From Neolecta irregularis DAH-3 (taxonomy: Eukaryota; Ascomycota; Neolectomycetes; Neolectales; Neolectaceae): a stretch of 33,707 nucleotides of DNA. The notes under the pieces were generated by a model that saw nothing but the letters and a program-made list of their open reading frames with translations, made no database searches and had not been told where the DNA came from. The stretch covers positions 1 to 33,707 of the forward strand of contig LXFE01001507.1 of the NCBI GenBank assembly GCA_001929475.1, given 5' to 3'. Below are positions 10,669 to 22,223 of this stretch, in pieces (positions within the stretch are counted from its first letter, which is position 1; the number at the start of each line of letters is the position of its first letter). The position numbers and the translations under genes are program-made.

Positions 10669-11726
10669 TTAATTATTGCCTTGCTTCAACCTCTCCACGT
10701 GTTTGGTTGCGATTTTCAACCTGGTTTGGGTTCGATCCAAATCCGTATCGGTTTCACTCAACAGTTGATGCTGAGAAGATAGTTCCTGGTTGATCGCCTG
10801 GCCGAGCTCTTTCTGCCTCGCCAAAATCCTTTCGAATTCTAATAGATGAGAATCTTGATCGGACATTATTTCGGTCTGTAGCTGAAGCAACCCAGAATTG
10901 TCAAGCTGCCTTGTCTTTTCGGTTTCCTTGATTGCTCCAAACACCCGTCGAGTAGGAGATTTCATATTTCGTGCGTGCGGCGGGGATCGATCGAGGGATG
11001 GAGATTGTGACTTGATGTTCATGGAAAGAATTTCTAGTCCATCGCGTTCCTGCTTGAGAACCTCGACTAGATCCCGCCGCCGCCGCTTCTCGCCTTCAGG
11101 GACTTCCATAGTCTCTAGACTCGAGGCCATATTTGAAATCTTGATTCCAGCAGACACAAGAGCACGTTTTGCACCTGCACTTTCTGAGTGACTTTCACTC
11201 ACACTGCTGGCCTCTGTGCGGCGAATCAGATGGGTTCGAGTAATTTGGAGCAATTGCTTTGTTTCTCTGAGCACGTCGTTCCATTCTTGAGGAGTTCCAA
11301 TACCCTTGTTTATGAAGCCTGACGGTTTCTTGTAAACCGGAAGGCCAAGAAACTGTCTCCATTCAGGGCAGGATCTCCACCCATTATCTTCGTGATCACG
11401 AATGGACAAGAGATAGAGCTCTAGGCCAACACGGCGTTGCTCGATGAGGCTGGATGACTGGATGGTGCTTGCGATGAAATGCTTTGGAGGCAGCGGTGCG
11501 GGAGGGGCAACACCGGTAGTGGCGAGCAGAGAGGAATGGAGGTCAGCAAACTCTGAGTACCGCTTGGAGAGAACATAGGAGCGGAGAGGAAGGGCGATGT
11601 GGATGTTGTAGACGACGTGGGACTTTGGAGAGCCTGCCTATACAGCGGTAAGCAGACAGATGGCCGGGAGGGTTGTACTGTGCCGGTGGTCGGGATGGAG
11701 AGCTGGAGATCCTCGGATGCAGACAT
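10669..11726 (-). CDS. VAM7: PX-domain Qc-SNARE, Vam7 type
   Basis: Soluble SNARE of the vacuole that binds PI3P through its PX domain and takes part in homotypic vacuole fusion. Exons 11726-11679 and 11637-10669 give 338 residues. The PX domain covers about residues 20-120, with RYSEF at 42-46, the proline loop APPAPLPPK at 60-68 and the basic pair R84-R85. A polar linker follows, then a SNARE coiled coil from about 270 to 333; Q305 in ELSSQHQLL is the likely zero-layer glutamine. There is no C-terminal membrane segment, as expected for Vam7 and unlike syntaxins. The single 41-nt intron (11638-11678) has a GTACAA donor and a GCTTAC branch; removing it joins TGT-AGSPKS in frame. The gene converges on the ING gene with 71 bp between the stop codons. 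Confidence 0.9.
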
Positions 11727-11756
11727 AGGAGATGGTGGTTGTGTATTGAGGTGTTG

Positions 11757-11857
11757 GCTATACGTTGATATGTTGATATGTTAATGTGATTATATGTTGA
11801 TGTGGTTATATGTTGATATGTTGATGTGGAGATATGTTGATGTGCTGGTGTGTTAGC
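11757..11857. repeat. Irregular TGTTGATATGTTGATG repeat array
   Basis: About 100 bp built from imperfect units such as ATATGTTGAT and ATGTTGATGTGG, strongly purine/pyrimidine skewed (G and T on the plus strand). It lies in the shared upstream region between VAM7 (minus) and the Sip3/Lam gene (plus). Confidence 0.8.
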
Positions 11858-11972
11858 TATGGCGAGTCGCTCAAAGGATGCTGACTAAAAGGCGAAGGAT
11901 GGCGTTGCGGGCGGCGCGGGAACCTCCAGCGCCACTGGGCGCCACCAGGCGTTTGCTGTTTGGTCGCCCTGC

Positions 11973-12016
11973 CACGTGCAGTGGCCAGTACGTCATCGTG
12001 GGAACAGTGCCACGTG
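11973..12016. promoter_or_regulatory. Paired CACGTG E-boxes
   Basis: Two perfect CACGTG palindromes at 11973-11978 and 12011-12016, both in the context TGCCACGTGCA and 38 bp apart. They lie 72-115 bp upstream of the chosen Sip3/Lam start codon, in the interval divergent to VAM7. CACGTG is the core site of fungal bHLH factors such as Cbf1, Pho4 or INO-type regulators. Functional use here is inference. Confidence 0.4.
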
Positions 12017-12087
12017 CAACCAACGGCAACAACCAACCTCCAGCACGTCATCGCCTGGCGGAACGATCGCGAATCCCGACAGGCGCA

Positions 12088-15000
12088 ATGGACGATGTCT
12101 CGCCGTCGCTGGTGGCCGTGGGACTGCGCGAGGCGGCCCTCGACAGCCCAACATTCAGGGCATCTGTGCGCTATGCCGAAGACCAGATCCAGGCACTCGA
12201 GAAACATCTCGAATCCTATGTCCGCATGTTCAGGGACTTCACCGCCGCTCTGCTGTGTACTGTTCTCGCTCAGCTCCGCTGACGGCCAGCCCTCGAGGAG
12301 TCCACCCAGTCTATCCTCGCCAAATCTATCCCGAGCTTCCTCACCGAGCATCTCGTGGGTATGTTGTCCGCCGCCAGCAAAGATGCTGAGACCAGATCCG
12401 GATTACACCTTGCTTACAATGCAGCGATGGTATGAGATAAGTAAGGGCCAATTCGAGAGCTTCTTTGGCAGGGTCCGTCTGCTGCAGACGAACATCTCAT
12501 TTTTCAGGCTAAAGTCAACGATAACCTTATCGCCGAGTCCCTTTCCAGCTTCTTGCGTTCGGATATCAAGGAAATGAAAGTATCAATCGTACCCCGAGGA
12601 GTGCTAATGGCTAGGAAAGCCGGAGACAGTTCCATCATGTTCAGGAGCGATACGACAACCTGCTGAACAGATATCACAGTCAATCCAAAAGTAAGGAATC
12701 AAGCGCTTTGCGAGAGGTAAATTAACATTTGTTGCTCTTGTCTGATGAATGAGGATGCCTTTCAATTATTCGAATCACGAAGAGAGTATCTCCAAATCTC
12801 ACTCGCTTATTCATCCAAGATCGCCACATTTCGTGCATCTCTCAATACTGTACTTGTCACATCGTTTGGTCGTTCGGCAATAACCTGTTCCAATCAATAT
12901 GCCGAACTTGGAAAATCTGTTGCACCCGTATGTGATGAACTCTCGCGAATCCTTAAATGGAACGAAGAAATGAGCAAATCTCATTCTTCATTCGAGGCAC
13001 GTCTACTTGACGAGCGAACAAGATTGGAAGAACATGCAATAGAAAGATTCACGCCTCCTCGAGACTTGGGCGAATATGCTGTTAGTACTCTCGTCTCTCC
13101 CGGTGGAATCGATGAAAGTGAACTCAATGGACGACCAATAAAACAGGGCTGGTTGTTTGTGAAGACGGCTAACGCAAACAAATCTACAAGAGTCACTTGG
13201 GTGAGACGATGGGTCTATATCAAAGATGGAATGATTGGGTGGCTCATTCCGGGACAAAGAGGTGTTGAAGAGGGTGAGAAGATTGGCGTTCTGTTGTGTA
13301 ATGCAAAGACAGCTGTTCAAGAGGATCGAAGGTTTTGTTTCGAGGTTTTAACGAAGAAGTTTGTGTCCAACTCTCCCGGCTACTGATTAAATAGCTCTGG
13401 ATCGGTTTTTCAAGCTGAAACCGAGGGACAACTCGCAGAATGGCTAAAGACGCTTGAACTTGCTAAACGAGCTGCGGTAGATGTATCATCTCCACAACCT
13501 CATGCGTCGATGATAATTCCACCATTTTACGCCGACTTTGCCGCTCCAGATGATCGCATTGAACCCGTCGAACAACTCAAACTCGGCCGATCTGCCTCTG
13601 AAAAGGAACCTGTACATACTAAGATTTCTCAGAAATTTGAAGCGAGACATAATAAGAACCGCGTTATATCAACGTCAGGTTCATCCCTTCCACAGATATC
13701 GCAACCGAGAAGAATAACAGACTTGAAATTTCAAGGGGAAAGTTCAGGTCTTGCGCCGAATACGTTGATCTCGCCTCCGGTTAGCACAGAACTCAGTGGA
13801 AAGGCAGTTGTCGCCGCAAGCTATGGCGATGTTCAGAATATCCCCAGCGGTGGCTTAGCAAATTATTGGGGATCAACGAATTGGGGATTAGTTTCTACCG
13901 TGGCTCAAATTGATCCTGGAAGTGACTGGATTCTATCAGGTCCAGAAGCTGTCGCTGATTCTGCATTGCTAGCCAGAGAAAAACAAGGTGTTATTAGACG
14001 TTCGTCGATAAGAGGACGGCCGGGAAGCAGCGATGAGAGGAAATTTCCTACTGGGTACCCCGCAGAATTGGAAAAACACGACGCCCAATTTCGAGCTTTG
14101 TTTCCCGGAGTTCGTCGAGATGACTTTGTACTTTTCGGTATCTGCTTTACGCCTCGAGGTACTAACGCAAGTTTTTCGAGCTGCCTGGAGACTAAATCAT
14201 TTTCATCATTTCTCAGGACGAATTTATGTTACCATGAATGGTATTTATCTGTACTCTTATTGCTATGGAACAATCATGATGGTACTCCTTTATTTACGTT
14301 ACAAATTCAAACTATGCAGCAATCATATCCTTTCTCCTCAATTCAAACAATCAAAGCTTTTAGCGGCCATCTCTGCGATTACCTTTTACTCAAATCTATT
14401 GGCAGGAAAATAAAAATACACGTTTATCTCGATTCAATACATACGGTTCAGCAAAGAATGGACCTTATCCTACGAAACAGTAAAGCAACAGACAAACTCG
14501 AAATTCCGGAAATCTTTAATCGCCTGAGGGATTTCGAGGACCGTGGGCCCCTGGAAAGTGCAGATGAGGAACAGGTTGACGAAAGTGACCCAGAACCAAT
14601 GTCACCCCATGAAGACAATACGTTCGCGAGTACCGTAAGAGGCATTGATGGGAGAGGCATTCTGCCCCCGCTGGTTGAATAGACTGACCAGTCAGTCAAG
14701 CGCGTTGTTCGGTTGAAATTGCCATCTGAACCAATGACATGCGGATGCGAGAATCATCTAGATCGTATCGTTTACGATGGTGACTTTGAAATTTCGGCAA
14801 AAGCTATGTTTCATCTTATGTTTGGGGACAATTGTAGGCTCTGGAGTGGGATGTATAGCTCACTTGTTGGCTCCGAAGGTATTTCCTATTATTAAAGAGG
14901 GATTTCATCTGCAAAGACTTGGAACAACAGCCTTGGAAATCTGATGGCAAACTATCGAGGAGAGCATTTCAGTATAATGTCGGCTACGAAGATTCCCTAA

Positions 15001-16284
15001 GTATAAATATTTGTTTGTTAGGCGTGATTGACTGTTAGATCGGAAGAGACGAGTACCTATCACCGAAAACCAATGCATTGAGAAACGAGATGAACATTTG
15101 TAGGTCAAACCTAGAATCTGCTAATTCCAAGATGCTACGTCATCACCGATTCTAAGCATTCCTGGAATCTTCCTCATGCCGAGAGCTTCATCCTAGAATC
15201 TAAGTTCTGCATTACCCACATCAGTAAATTTAAGTGTAAACTGAAGATCTCAGTAGGAATTCGATGGCTTAAGACGTATTTCGGTATCAAATGTATCATT
15301 CCCTTCTTCCTCCTGTGAAGCTGACTAGTTAGCCCTCGTGTCTCGAGCAGCCAACACCGAAGTCAGCGATTTTGCTGCGCAGATAGTTTTGATTACGAAA
15401 GCACAAGTTGTTCAACTGAAAGATAGACACGATTCTTCGGGTATTGTTAGACTTTTTGGAGCCGTTGGAAGTCAGACGGAACCAATTTATTTCAATGCAG
15501 ATTCAGAAACCAGCAAACTCACTTCGGATATCGATCCAACCTCACCGAGACTCCCTATTCGAGCCCGATCAACAGCAAGCCTGATTATCGAAAGTCTCAT
15601 GAGCTTTGGGCTGATTGCTTCGAGTTCGATAGTCCAGGTTTCCTTTACTGCATACAAAGCAACCACGGTGTTTTTATCGGCGCAGTGGTTACTAATAGCT
15701 ATTCTCGGTGTGTCTATATTGGTTAATTTGCTTCTTGGAGGAAAGTCGACTGTTGCTTTTTGGAGTGAAAGAAGTGCTACCGTGTGGTTGGACAGTATTG
15801 GCGTGAAGCCGAATATGAGAATGTCCAAGGCTGTATATCTTCAGGATTTGGATGATATGATACAGCAAGCTCAAGTTCCTTGGAGCACAAATTCAACATG
15901 GTACATTCACCTTCTTCCCCCTCGGCTAATTTACATAGCTTTCGCAAGTTTCAGAAAATATATATTGAAACAGACCTCAATGAAGATGCGAAAATTTCCA
16001 CAGCGGCAGAATATTACAACCCTGCAACTCGTCGGATGGCAACCCAGATCCTACAATCCCGGCAACGACTTGGAGCATTGCGGCATGACGTTCTTGTATC
16101 TCTTCGCATGATCGCTGGAATTGAAAAAACCTTGATAAAAGCAGAATGGGAAAATTGGCTCAAAGAAGAAAGTTTGAAATGCGAGCAAGTTAGTGGTGAT
16201 TCATTGTACAATAAGGAGCTGGGCCGGTATTGCGGAGACTGCTTGGTGGATTTGGCAAAATTAAATGGAATCTCGGAAATATAA
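12088..16284 (+). CDS. BAR-PH-GRAM-VASt sterol transfer protein, Sip3/Lam1 type
   Basis: ER membrane-contact-site protein of the LAM family that moves sterols through a START-like VASt domain. Domain order along the gene: a BAR-like region (12088 to about 13080, opening MDDVSPSLVAVGLREAALDS); a PH domain (about 13130-13470, core KQGWLFVKTANANKS and WVRRWVYIKDGMIGWL); a GRAM domain (about 14060-14450, with GRIYVTMNGIYLYSY); a VASt domain (about 14700-15290); two adjacent hydrophobic segments (about 15590-15740); and a C-terminal helical tail. BAR plus PH plus GRAM plus VASt fits Sip3/Lam3 and Lam1 rather than Ysp2. Introns I could place are 12257-12289 (33 nt), 13359-13394 (36 nt) and 14138-14171 (34 nt, with a perfect TACTAAC). 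Others lie near 12475, 12580, 12720 and 14282. Exon limits between 14.6 and 15.35 kb were not resolved. Confidence 0.85.
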
Positions 16285-16830
16285 CCTAGGATAGGAGGGA
16301 TTTCTGTGGCGTCTTGTAGCCGGACGGTGTTACTTCCATTTGTTATCATGAAAAAAGAGCAAGAAATCCGGCAGGATACCAAATTGTCTTTCTCTATCTT
16401 ATTTTCTTTCAATGAGATCCATCGCGTATCGCTACCGAGTAATCTACATAATCTACCAAAGTACCTGCAAATCAACAGTAATGGAGATAACGTATTATGA
16501 CCAATGTCCGCCTTGCGACAACAGTCATGTATATGGAAAATAAGTCTCGCATCATCTAATTGTAAAAGACAATCTGATATTTCTAGTTACTTTAATCTCG
16601 TAACAGCTTTCCTCTTCCTCGACCTTGATAATCTATTTTTATCAAACCCGAGAAGGTCCACATCCAAGGCACTCTCAATCTGAGCAGTAGCAGACATCAA
16701 AAACTACAAATGAGGTAATCCTTCTTCGTACCTTGCAATTCTGTCTATTGTACATGTTCAAGAAGAGCCAAAACTGATTCCCCGCCAAAAAGATGCAACT
16801 ACCCGATCTACCATACAAAACTTTGAAGTA
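16285..16830. other. Convergent spacer, nothing recognised
   Basis: Lies between the ends of the Sip3/Lam gene (plus) and the unknown gene (minus). I see no conserved frame, repeat or RNA-like fold; probably two 3' untranslated regions. Confidence 0.5.
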
Positions 16831-19157
16831 TTAAATTATGTTAAGCTCGTCATCGCTGAAATCTCGAGATATAATTTTTCTCTTCTTTCTCGGTTTATTA
16901 ATGTTAGTCTCAATGCCCGTCAAAGGTGTAAGTGATCTCGTTCGCTTTTTGAGAGGTATACATAGTTCATCGAGTTCATAATCGCTATTCCTATTTCGCT
17001 TGAGACGATTCGCCGACTTCGTTCGACGGATCGGCGTAAGCGGGGAATCTGCTCCAATAGACAATTTCTCACTCGTATATTCGCCTGTCGACCTTAAACA
17101 GGTCGTAGAAGTTATTGCCAATGGGCGAGCAGTTAGGTCGGAATCCTCGACCGATAATAGCGAGGAGTCAAGTCCAATTTCGGAATCCGAATCAATATCA
17201 TCAACTTTCTCATTATTATATCTCCTTTCTAGTTGTGATAAGTTAGAAGACTGACTTCTCCGAGAAGTATTCTCTCCTTCGGTCAACCCTTTCGCAGCTG
17301 AGATATCTGTGAGTTCAAAAGATTTGCCACTCTTGAGCTTAACCAGAGGCGAACTCATTCCAGGCGTAGTCTGTTGTTTCTGTGCCTTGTAAATATTGAA
17401 CCAATGCTTGGCATGTTTAACCGAAGTTGAGGCAGAATTTAGGGGTTTTTTAATGGATGAGTAGGCCGGTAATGAGAGAAGACCGGAGCGTTTTCGAATA
17501 GTACGGGGTGTTGTAAGATGGGATGCTGGTGATGAGGAAGCAGATACAGATCGGTTTCCATCATCGTTATTCCGTTGAGGACTAGATTCTTCCGTCAACA
17601 AAGATGGTGACTGCTCAATGATTGATTTATGGAGGAGAGGAGACTTTTTGGGCGTTGCTTCGATCCATCCTTGGATTAAATTCTCCCATTTCCTGTGATA
17701 TCAGATTTTCGAAGTCTCACAAGAGTACCAAGATTTGTTTGTGGATGACAAGACTCCCAATTGAACAGCCTTATTCTCAAGTTCAGCGATCCAACTTCCG
17801 AAATCTTCTTCATCTGGATGTTCTCTCTGCCAACAACTCGCTATAGCGATTGCTAACCCACTGAACTTGATCGAATCCATTTCTTTTATCAAACGAGCTA
17901 TATTCTCCTTTGTCAGATACACGTTAGCCGATAACCTCAAGTCATTTCGGAATGTCGAAGATTTATGCGTATGAGTATATAGATGCGAAAGAAGATATTC
18001 AATAACAGGGTCGTCTGGATCAATTTGTATGGCACGAATGCCAAGCAAGTAACCAACAGATGGGAAGGGAGTAGTCCAGCTTTCGGCGATGGCATTCTTC
18101 CATCGGAGGATGATTCTGGCAAGGTAACATACTGCCTGATTCCATTTTCCGCCCAAGTCAAAACTTGTCCGGACAAGTTCCGATGCAATGGCCTTCATTC
18201 TACTCAATGAGACGTCGAACTTTTGCGCGTTTGAAGCACATTTTCTCTTAAACCGTCGGACGCAAATTTCGAATATCCGAACGACTATTGGAAGGGAAGG
18301 TTCGGACAAGGGAAAAAGTATCTCGGGGAGGAGGGCAGGGTGGACAATATGATCAATGGTGAGTGTTTGCTGAAGGTAAGATTTAAAAAGACGGGGACGA
18401 TGAATGTGATAGGATAGTAATTGCAAGAGGTAGTATGCTGAGCCGGGCGTATCAATGGTAAATTTAGTTTGCTCGAACAGAGTTTTCAGGAGGATTTCAG
18501 CCTTTGATTAGTGTACAAGTCCTGAAATATGTGAAGCACCTGATCGAAAGCCTCGTATTCCGCTGCAAGTACAACTAAAGCCGGAAGTAAAGACTTGAGA
18601 TTTTCGCCTTTTTCGACAATCAATTGCGTTGCATGACCGATGATCAACGAGCGAGTCCACTGCTCAGGAACGCTGTCGTACCATTCGTCTTCATCGACAT
18701 CATCCATTGCAGTCCAAACTATGCACCGCCCGACAACTTCTGCTGATCTCTGTGCGAGTGATTTCATATTGGAAGGTGGACGAGGAAGATGTTTTAAAAT
18801 CGCCTCGAAGGCATTGAAAGTTCCGGTATAAGCCAGTGCAACAGAAGGACTCGGGGCTTCATTCCGAGCATTGATTAGGAGAGGTTCGACACGTAGCTCA
18901 CGAATTTCTCGGAGTTCGTTTCGGGTCTGAAGTTTTTGGCCATACTTGCGAATGTTGTGACGCTCTTGTACATTCTGTTGCTGATCACGGCTAAGTTTCC
19001 CAGGGGAAACGGTGGCAATACTGTTACCTGAAGCGATCGATTTCTCCAAAGCGGTGAGCTTCATTTTGAGAGGTCGAATGATGCGATGGCATTTTGAGCT
19101 TGGCCAGGGAGTGCTTGGCTCGGTACTTGCGGGGTGGCTATAGGGATGGAGGGACAT
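16831..19157 (-). CDS. Unrecognised protein with helical repeats and a basic, disordered tail
   Basis: I do not recognise this family. Exons 19157-18540, 18501-17729 and 17692-16831 join in frame to 750 residues. Introns are 38 nt (18502-18539, ending CACTAATCAAAG) and 36 nt (17693-17728). Residues from about 60 to 480 are mostly predicted helical, with hydrophobic periodicity suggesting a TPR/HEAT-like solenoid; there is an acidic patch DDVDEDEW. A conserved-looking stretch KWENLIQGWIEATPKKSP follows the second junction. The last 250 residues are Ser-rich and low complexity, with basic clusters LKRNRNS, LKKRTRS and KPRKKRKIISR that look like nuclear localisation signals. The first in-frame ATG (MSLHPYS) was used as the start. 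A nuclear role is inference from the tail only. Confidence 0.7.
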
Positions 19158-19360
19158 CGCAGATACACCGGTAGGGACACGCGGGGAAAGGTGAAGCAAA
19201 CTAGACGCGTTCCTATCACGACTCGCCCTGAATGTTTCTCGGGGTTTAGTGAATTAACGAGTATCAACCAGGACATTATACAACATGAAGACCCACGTGT
19301 AAAGCAGGAACCCCCATATTGCATATCTATGACAAATACAACCCGCCTGTAATGAAGAAT

Positions 19361-21056
19361 CTATTGGAAATCAAACGAGAACCCGCCCGGTCCTCGCCCA
19401 CGACCTCCACCAGGAAAGCCTCCTCCCATACCTCCCATGCTATTCATCATTTGGAATAAGATTTCTGGATCAATTCCACCTGTTGCATGTCCTCCACCAA
19501 AACCACCTCCGTGGCCCATGAGGTCGCTTTCGAGATCTGCGCCGCTATCATATCGCGCCCTCTTCTGAGGATTGGAGAGTATCTCGAAGGCTTCGGCAAT
19601 ATCCTTGAACCGTGCTTCGGCTTCTGGGTCGTTTTGGTTCTTATCAGGATGATTTTCAAGTGCCGCTATATAGTGAGCTTGCAATGCTTTCAGATGCTAG
19701 GTACCTTTTCGATAAGCTTTCTTAATTTCAGCGTCCGAGGCATCCTTTGAAACCGATAGAATTTTGTAGTAATCCTTCCGCTCACTCTTTTTTAGTTCAA
19801 GTTCAGCGGCGCGAAGTTCCTGGCGTAAGGCTGAGTCGCTTGCATCCTTCTCGATGGCAGATTTAAAATCGGCGATAGATTCCTTGAAACGATCCATCTT
19901 GAGGTATAATCGAGCACGAGTTTTCAATGGTTTCGTGAAGTCAGGATCCAGCTTTAATGCTAACGTGCAATCGTCTATCGCTTTCTCATTCTCACCAAGC
20001 TGTTTATAATCAGTATTACTCTAGAAAAATGGCAACCATACTTTCATGAAACAGGTCGCTCGATTGGAGTAAATCCGAGAGTTTGTATACCAAACATTCT
20101 CATCAATCTCCAGCGCCTCTGTGTATAAATTTTTCGCCTCTTCCAAGTTACCGTTCTTGAAGGCCTCATTCCCCCCCGTCTTTTTATTTTCCAAAATTTT
20201 GGTCTTTTTGAGATTCAGTCTTGCGATGGTACAGTCGGGATCAACTCTTAGAGCTTCCGTATAATGTGCCATCGCCTTGCTGTTTTCTCCTTGTGAAAAT
20301 AACACGTTTCCTCTTGCAACAAAGGCATCAGGATCCCTTTGATTCTGGCGAAGAATATCCATGGCTAATGATGATGCTGAGTCTGTATTCTTGCTCTGGA
20401 TCAGGGCTTCAATCTTCATCAATAGCCAGGGTTTTGGAAGTGGGACATGGTGCCCGAGGAATCGCGACGCTTGTGAAATCGAATTGAGTGCTAGTCCTCC
20501 ATGATTCGAAGCAAGCATATATTTGGCTTGATTTATAAGATTCTGCATTTCTTGGGCGACAGAAATTTCTGATGTAGGATGGGAGACTTTATGGTAGGTT
20601 ATCAAAGCTTCTGAAGGTCGTCCAAGTAATGTTTGGATCTTTGCGATGCTGTCGATTAGAAAAGCGTTTCGATACTAGGTACCGGAGGAGAGTCTTTTGA
20701 TTGCGAGGTGTAAGCATGTCAGCTTTCTCAGAATCGCGAAGAGCTAGATCTATCATATTATAAGCAGCAAATTTTCGATAGGGAGACTACCATAGTCACC
20801 GGTCTGCATATAGGCGGCTGCTCTATTTCCCAGGAAAACCGTATTTTGGGGCTCCATGTCTAGTATGATTAAAAGGTTTGATATGCTCATGATTCTTACG
20901 GATAGCAGTGGAGTATTCTTCAATTGCATTTTTGTAATCCCTGTTCTTGTAATATTCGTTGCCAAGACTTTTGTGGTCTTCTGCAGTGAGGGTACGGCTC
21001 TCATTCGAGCAAAAGCTAGATGGCGGGGTGGTTTCCACGTGTGGGGTATCGGTCAT
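19361..21056 (-). CDS. TPR and J-domain co-chaperone, DNAJC7/Tpr2 type
   Basis: Cytosolic co-chaperone that combines TPR repeats, which bind Hsp70/Hsp90 tails, with a C-terminal J domain that stimulates Hsp70 ATPase. The N-terminus ([14 protein letters not shown]) leads into the first TPR ([26 protein letters not shown], in pieces). Further TPRs include [40 protein letters not shown] and [18 protein letters not shown]. The J domain is encoded around 19560-19780: [20 protein letters not shown], then [13 protein letters not shown] with the HPD triad, then [18 protein letters not shown] 39-nt intron (19666-19704) splits the J domain just before the HPD helix. A Gly-rich, Phe-containing tail ends the protein. 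Other short introns lie near 20910, 20770 and 20020; their exact ends were only partly worked out. Confidence 0.9.
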
Positions 21057-22223
21057 TCGTGAAAAAAGGGAAATAAAAAATGTGTGAACGACGGGCAGGT
21101 GAAGTGGTTAAGTGTCAATCAATTGCGGCTGAAATCCTCGATGCAAGTTAGATTCAAACCTTTTTATACCATCCTATTTCCTGTACTAAATCATAATACA
21201 ATAACAAACTATATTATCACTCTATCAATAGAATCTCGTTATTCACCCATTTCAGGATTCAACTCCTTCATCGACTCATATTTTCTTTTCCAGTGATATC
21301 TGTCAGACTTGCCGTCAAATAATTCAAACTGTCTCTTATTTTTCCATCCTAACCTCGTCTTACATCTGACAAGAAGATATCTGGTTTCTACTCTAGAATC
21401 GATTTTGCAATACTGAGAATTTCACTACGTGAGCATCTTCCCGCTCTTAGCCGAGCAGAGTATCGGAAAAATAGCAGGCATAGTTTGGTTTTTGCACATT
21501 TCACTGGGTGCGTTTTGTTGACGATATTATCACATTTCTTGTATTAATGTACCAAAAACGATCTTATTGAGCGACTGGTCACTCAAAAAGCTTAAAAAGT
21601 CTTGTCAGTGTTGTAAAGTACATGATCATAACTTGCTATCCTGTTTATTATTGTTGAATAATGTTTATATTCTTGGACCTAACCGGACAGGATTTCAAGA
21701 GTATAGTACTTTGCATCTTATTGAGGCAATTGATCGGTTGAATTGAAACTTCCGGCAGAGCGGGGTATCAAAATAAAATTAACAAATTGTAAGAAGTAGT
21801 TCACTATCGATCCATTTGTTTCTTTGGTTGAAGTGACTGCATGTCTGTACGCTAATATCTTCGAGACTACTGACTGACCAATCGGGGATATGCTTATTCT
21901 GAACCCCAAAATTTTCACCAGAAAGCACCGGAGATCTAAGAACTAGATCTGAGAACGTCTCGGTGAGATAAGGGATTAAATGGAGGTAGAGTCGTGGGTT
22001 GATTAAGTTGACTGTCTACTCGATGAAAATTTTTGATCCCGTAAAAATGGTAAAAGAACCCTAAGGCTTTTCAAAATATATTACAGTGTGCTTTCCCATC
22101 GGTTTCAATGTGTAAATTATCGAATATTGAAAATCCAGTGTTGACAGTCATGCTGGGTCAGTAGGTCGTTTATCTCCTGGCAATCATTAATCAATTACCT
22201 TCCGAAGCCACCACAAAGTCAAC
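21057..22223. other. Long divergent intergene between the DnaJ and EB1 genes
   Basis: About 1.17 kb of AT-rich DNA between two genes reading apart. I find no protein-like frame with splice sites, no clear repeat array and no confident RNA gene. A stretch near 21097-21160 has a tRNA-like look (GTGGTTAAG and GATTCAAACC) but does not fold as a tRNA. Probably regulatory sequence. Confidence 0.5.

Noticed and set aside
14684-14697. Perfect inverted repeat ACTGAC-CA-GTCAGT
   Set aside because: It is short, lies inside the Sip3/Lam gene and has no run of T or other context; probably chance.
21097-21160. tRNA-like stretch with GTGGTTAAG, a CTGAAAT loop and GATTCAAACC
   Set aside because: The T-arm and acceptor stem do not pair, the D-arm is incomplete and no 7-bp acceptor partner follows. 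At most a decayed tRNA; more likely chance.
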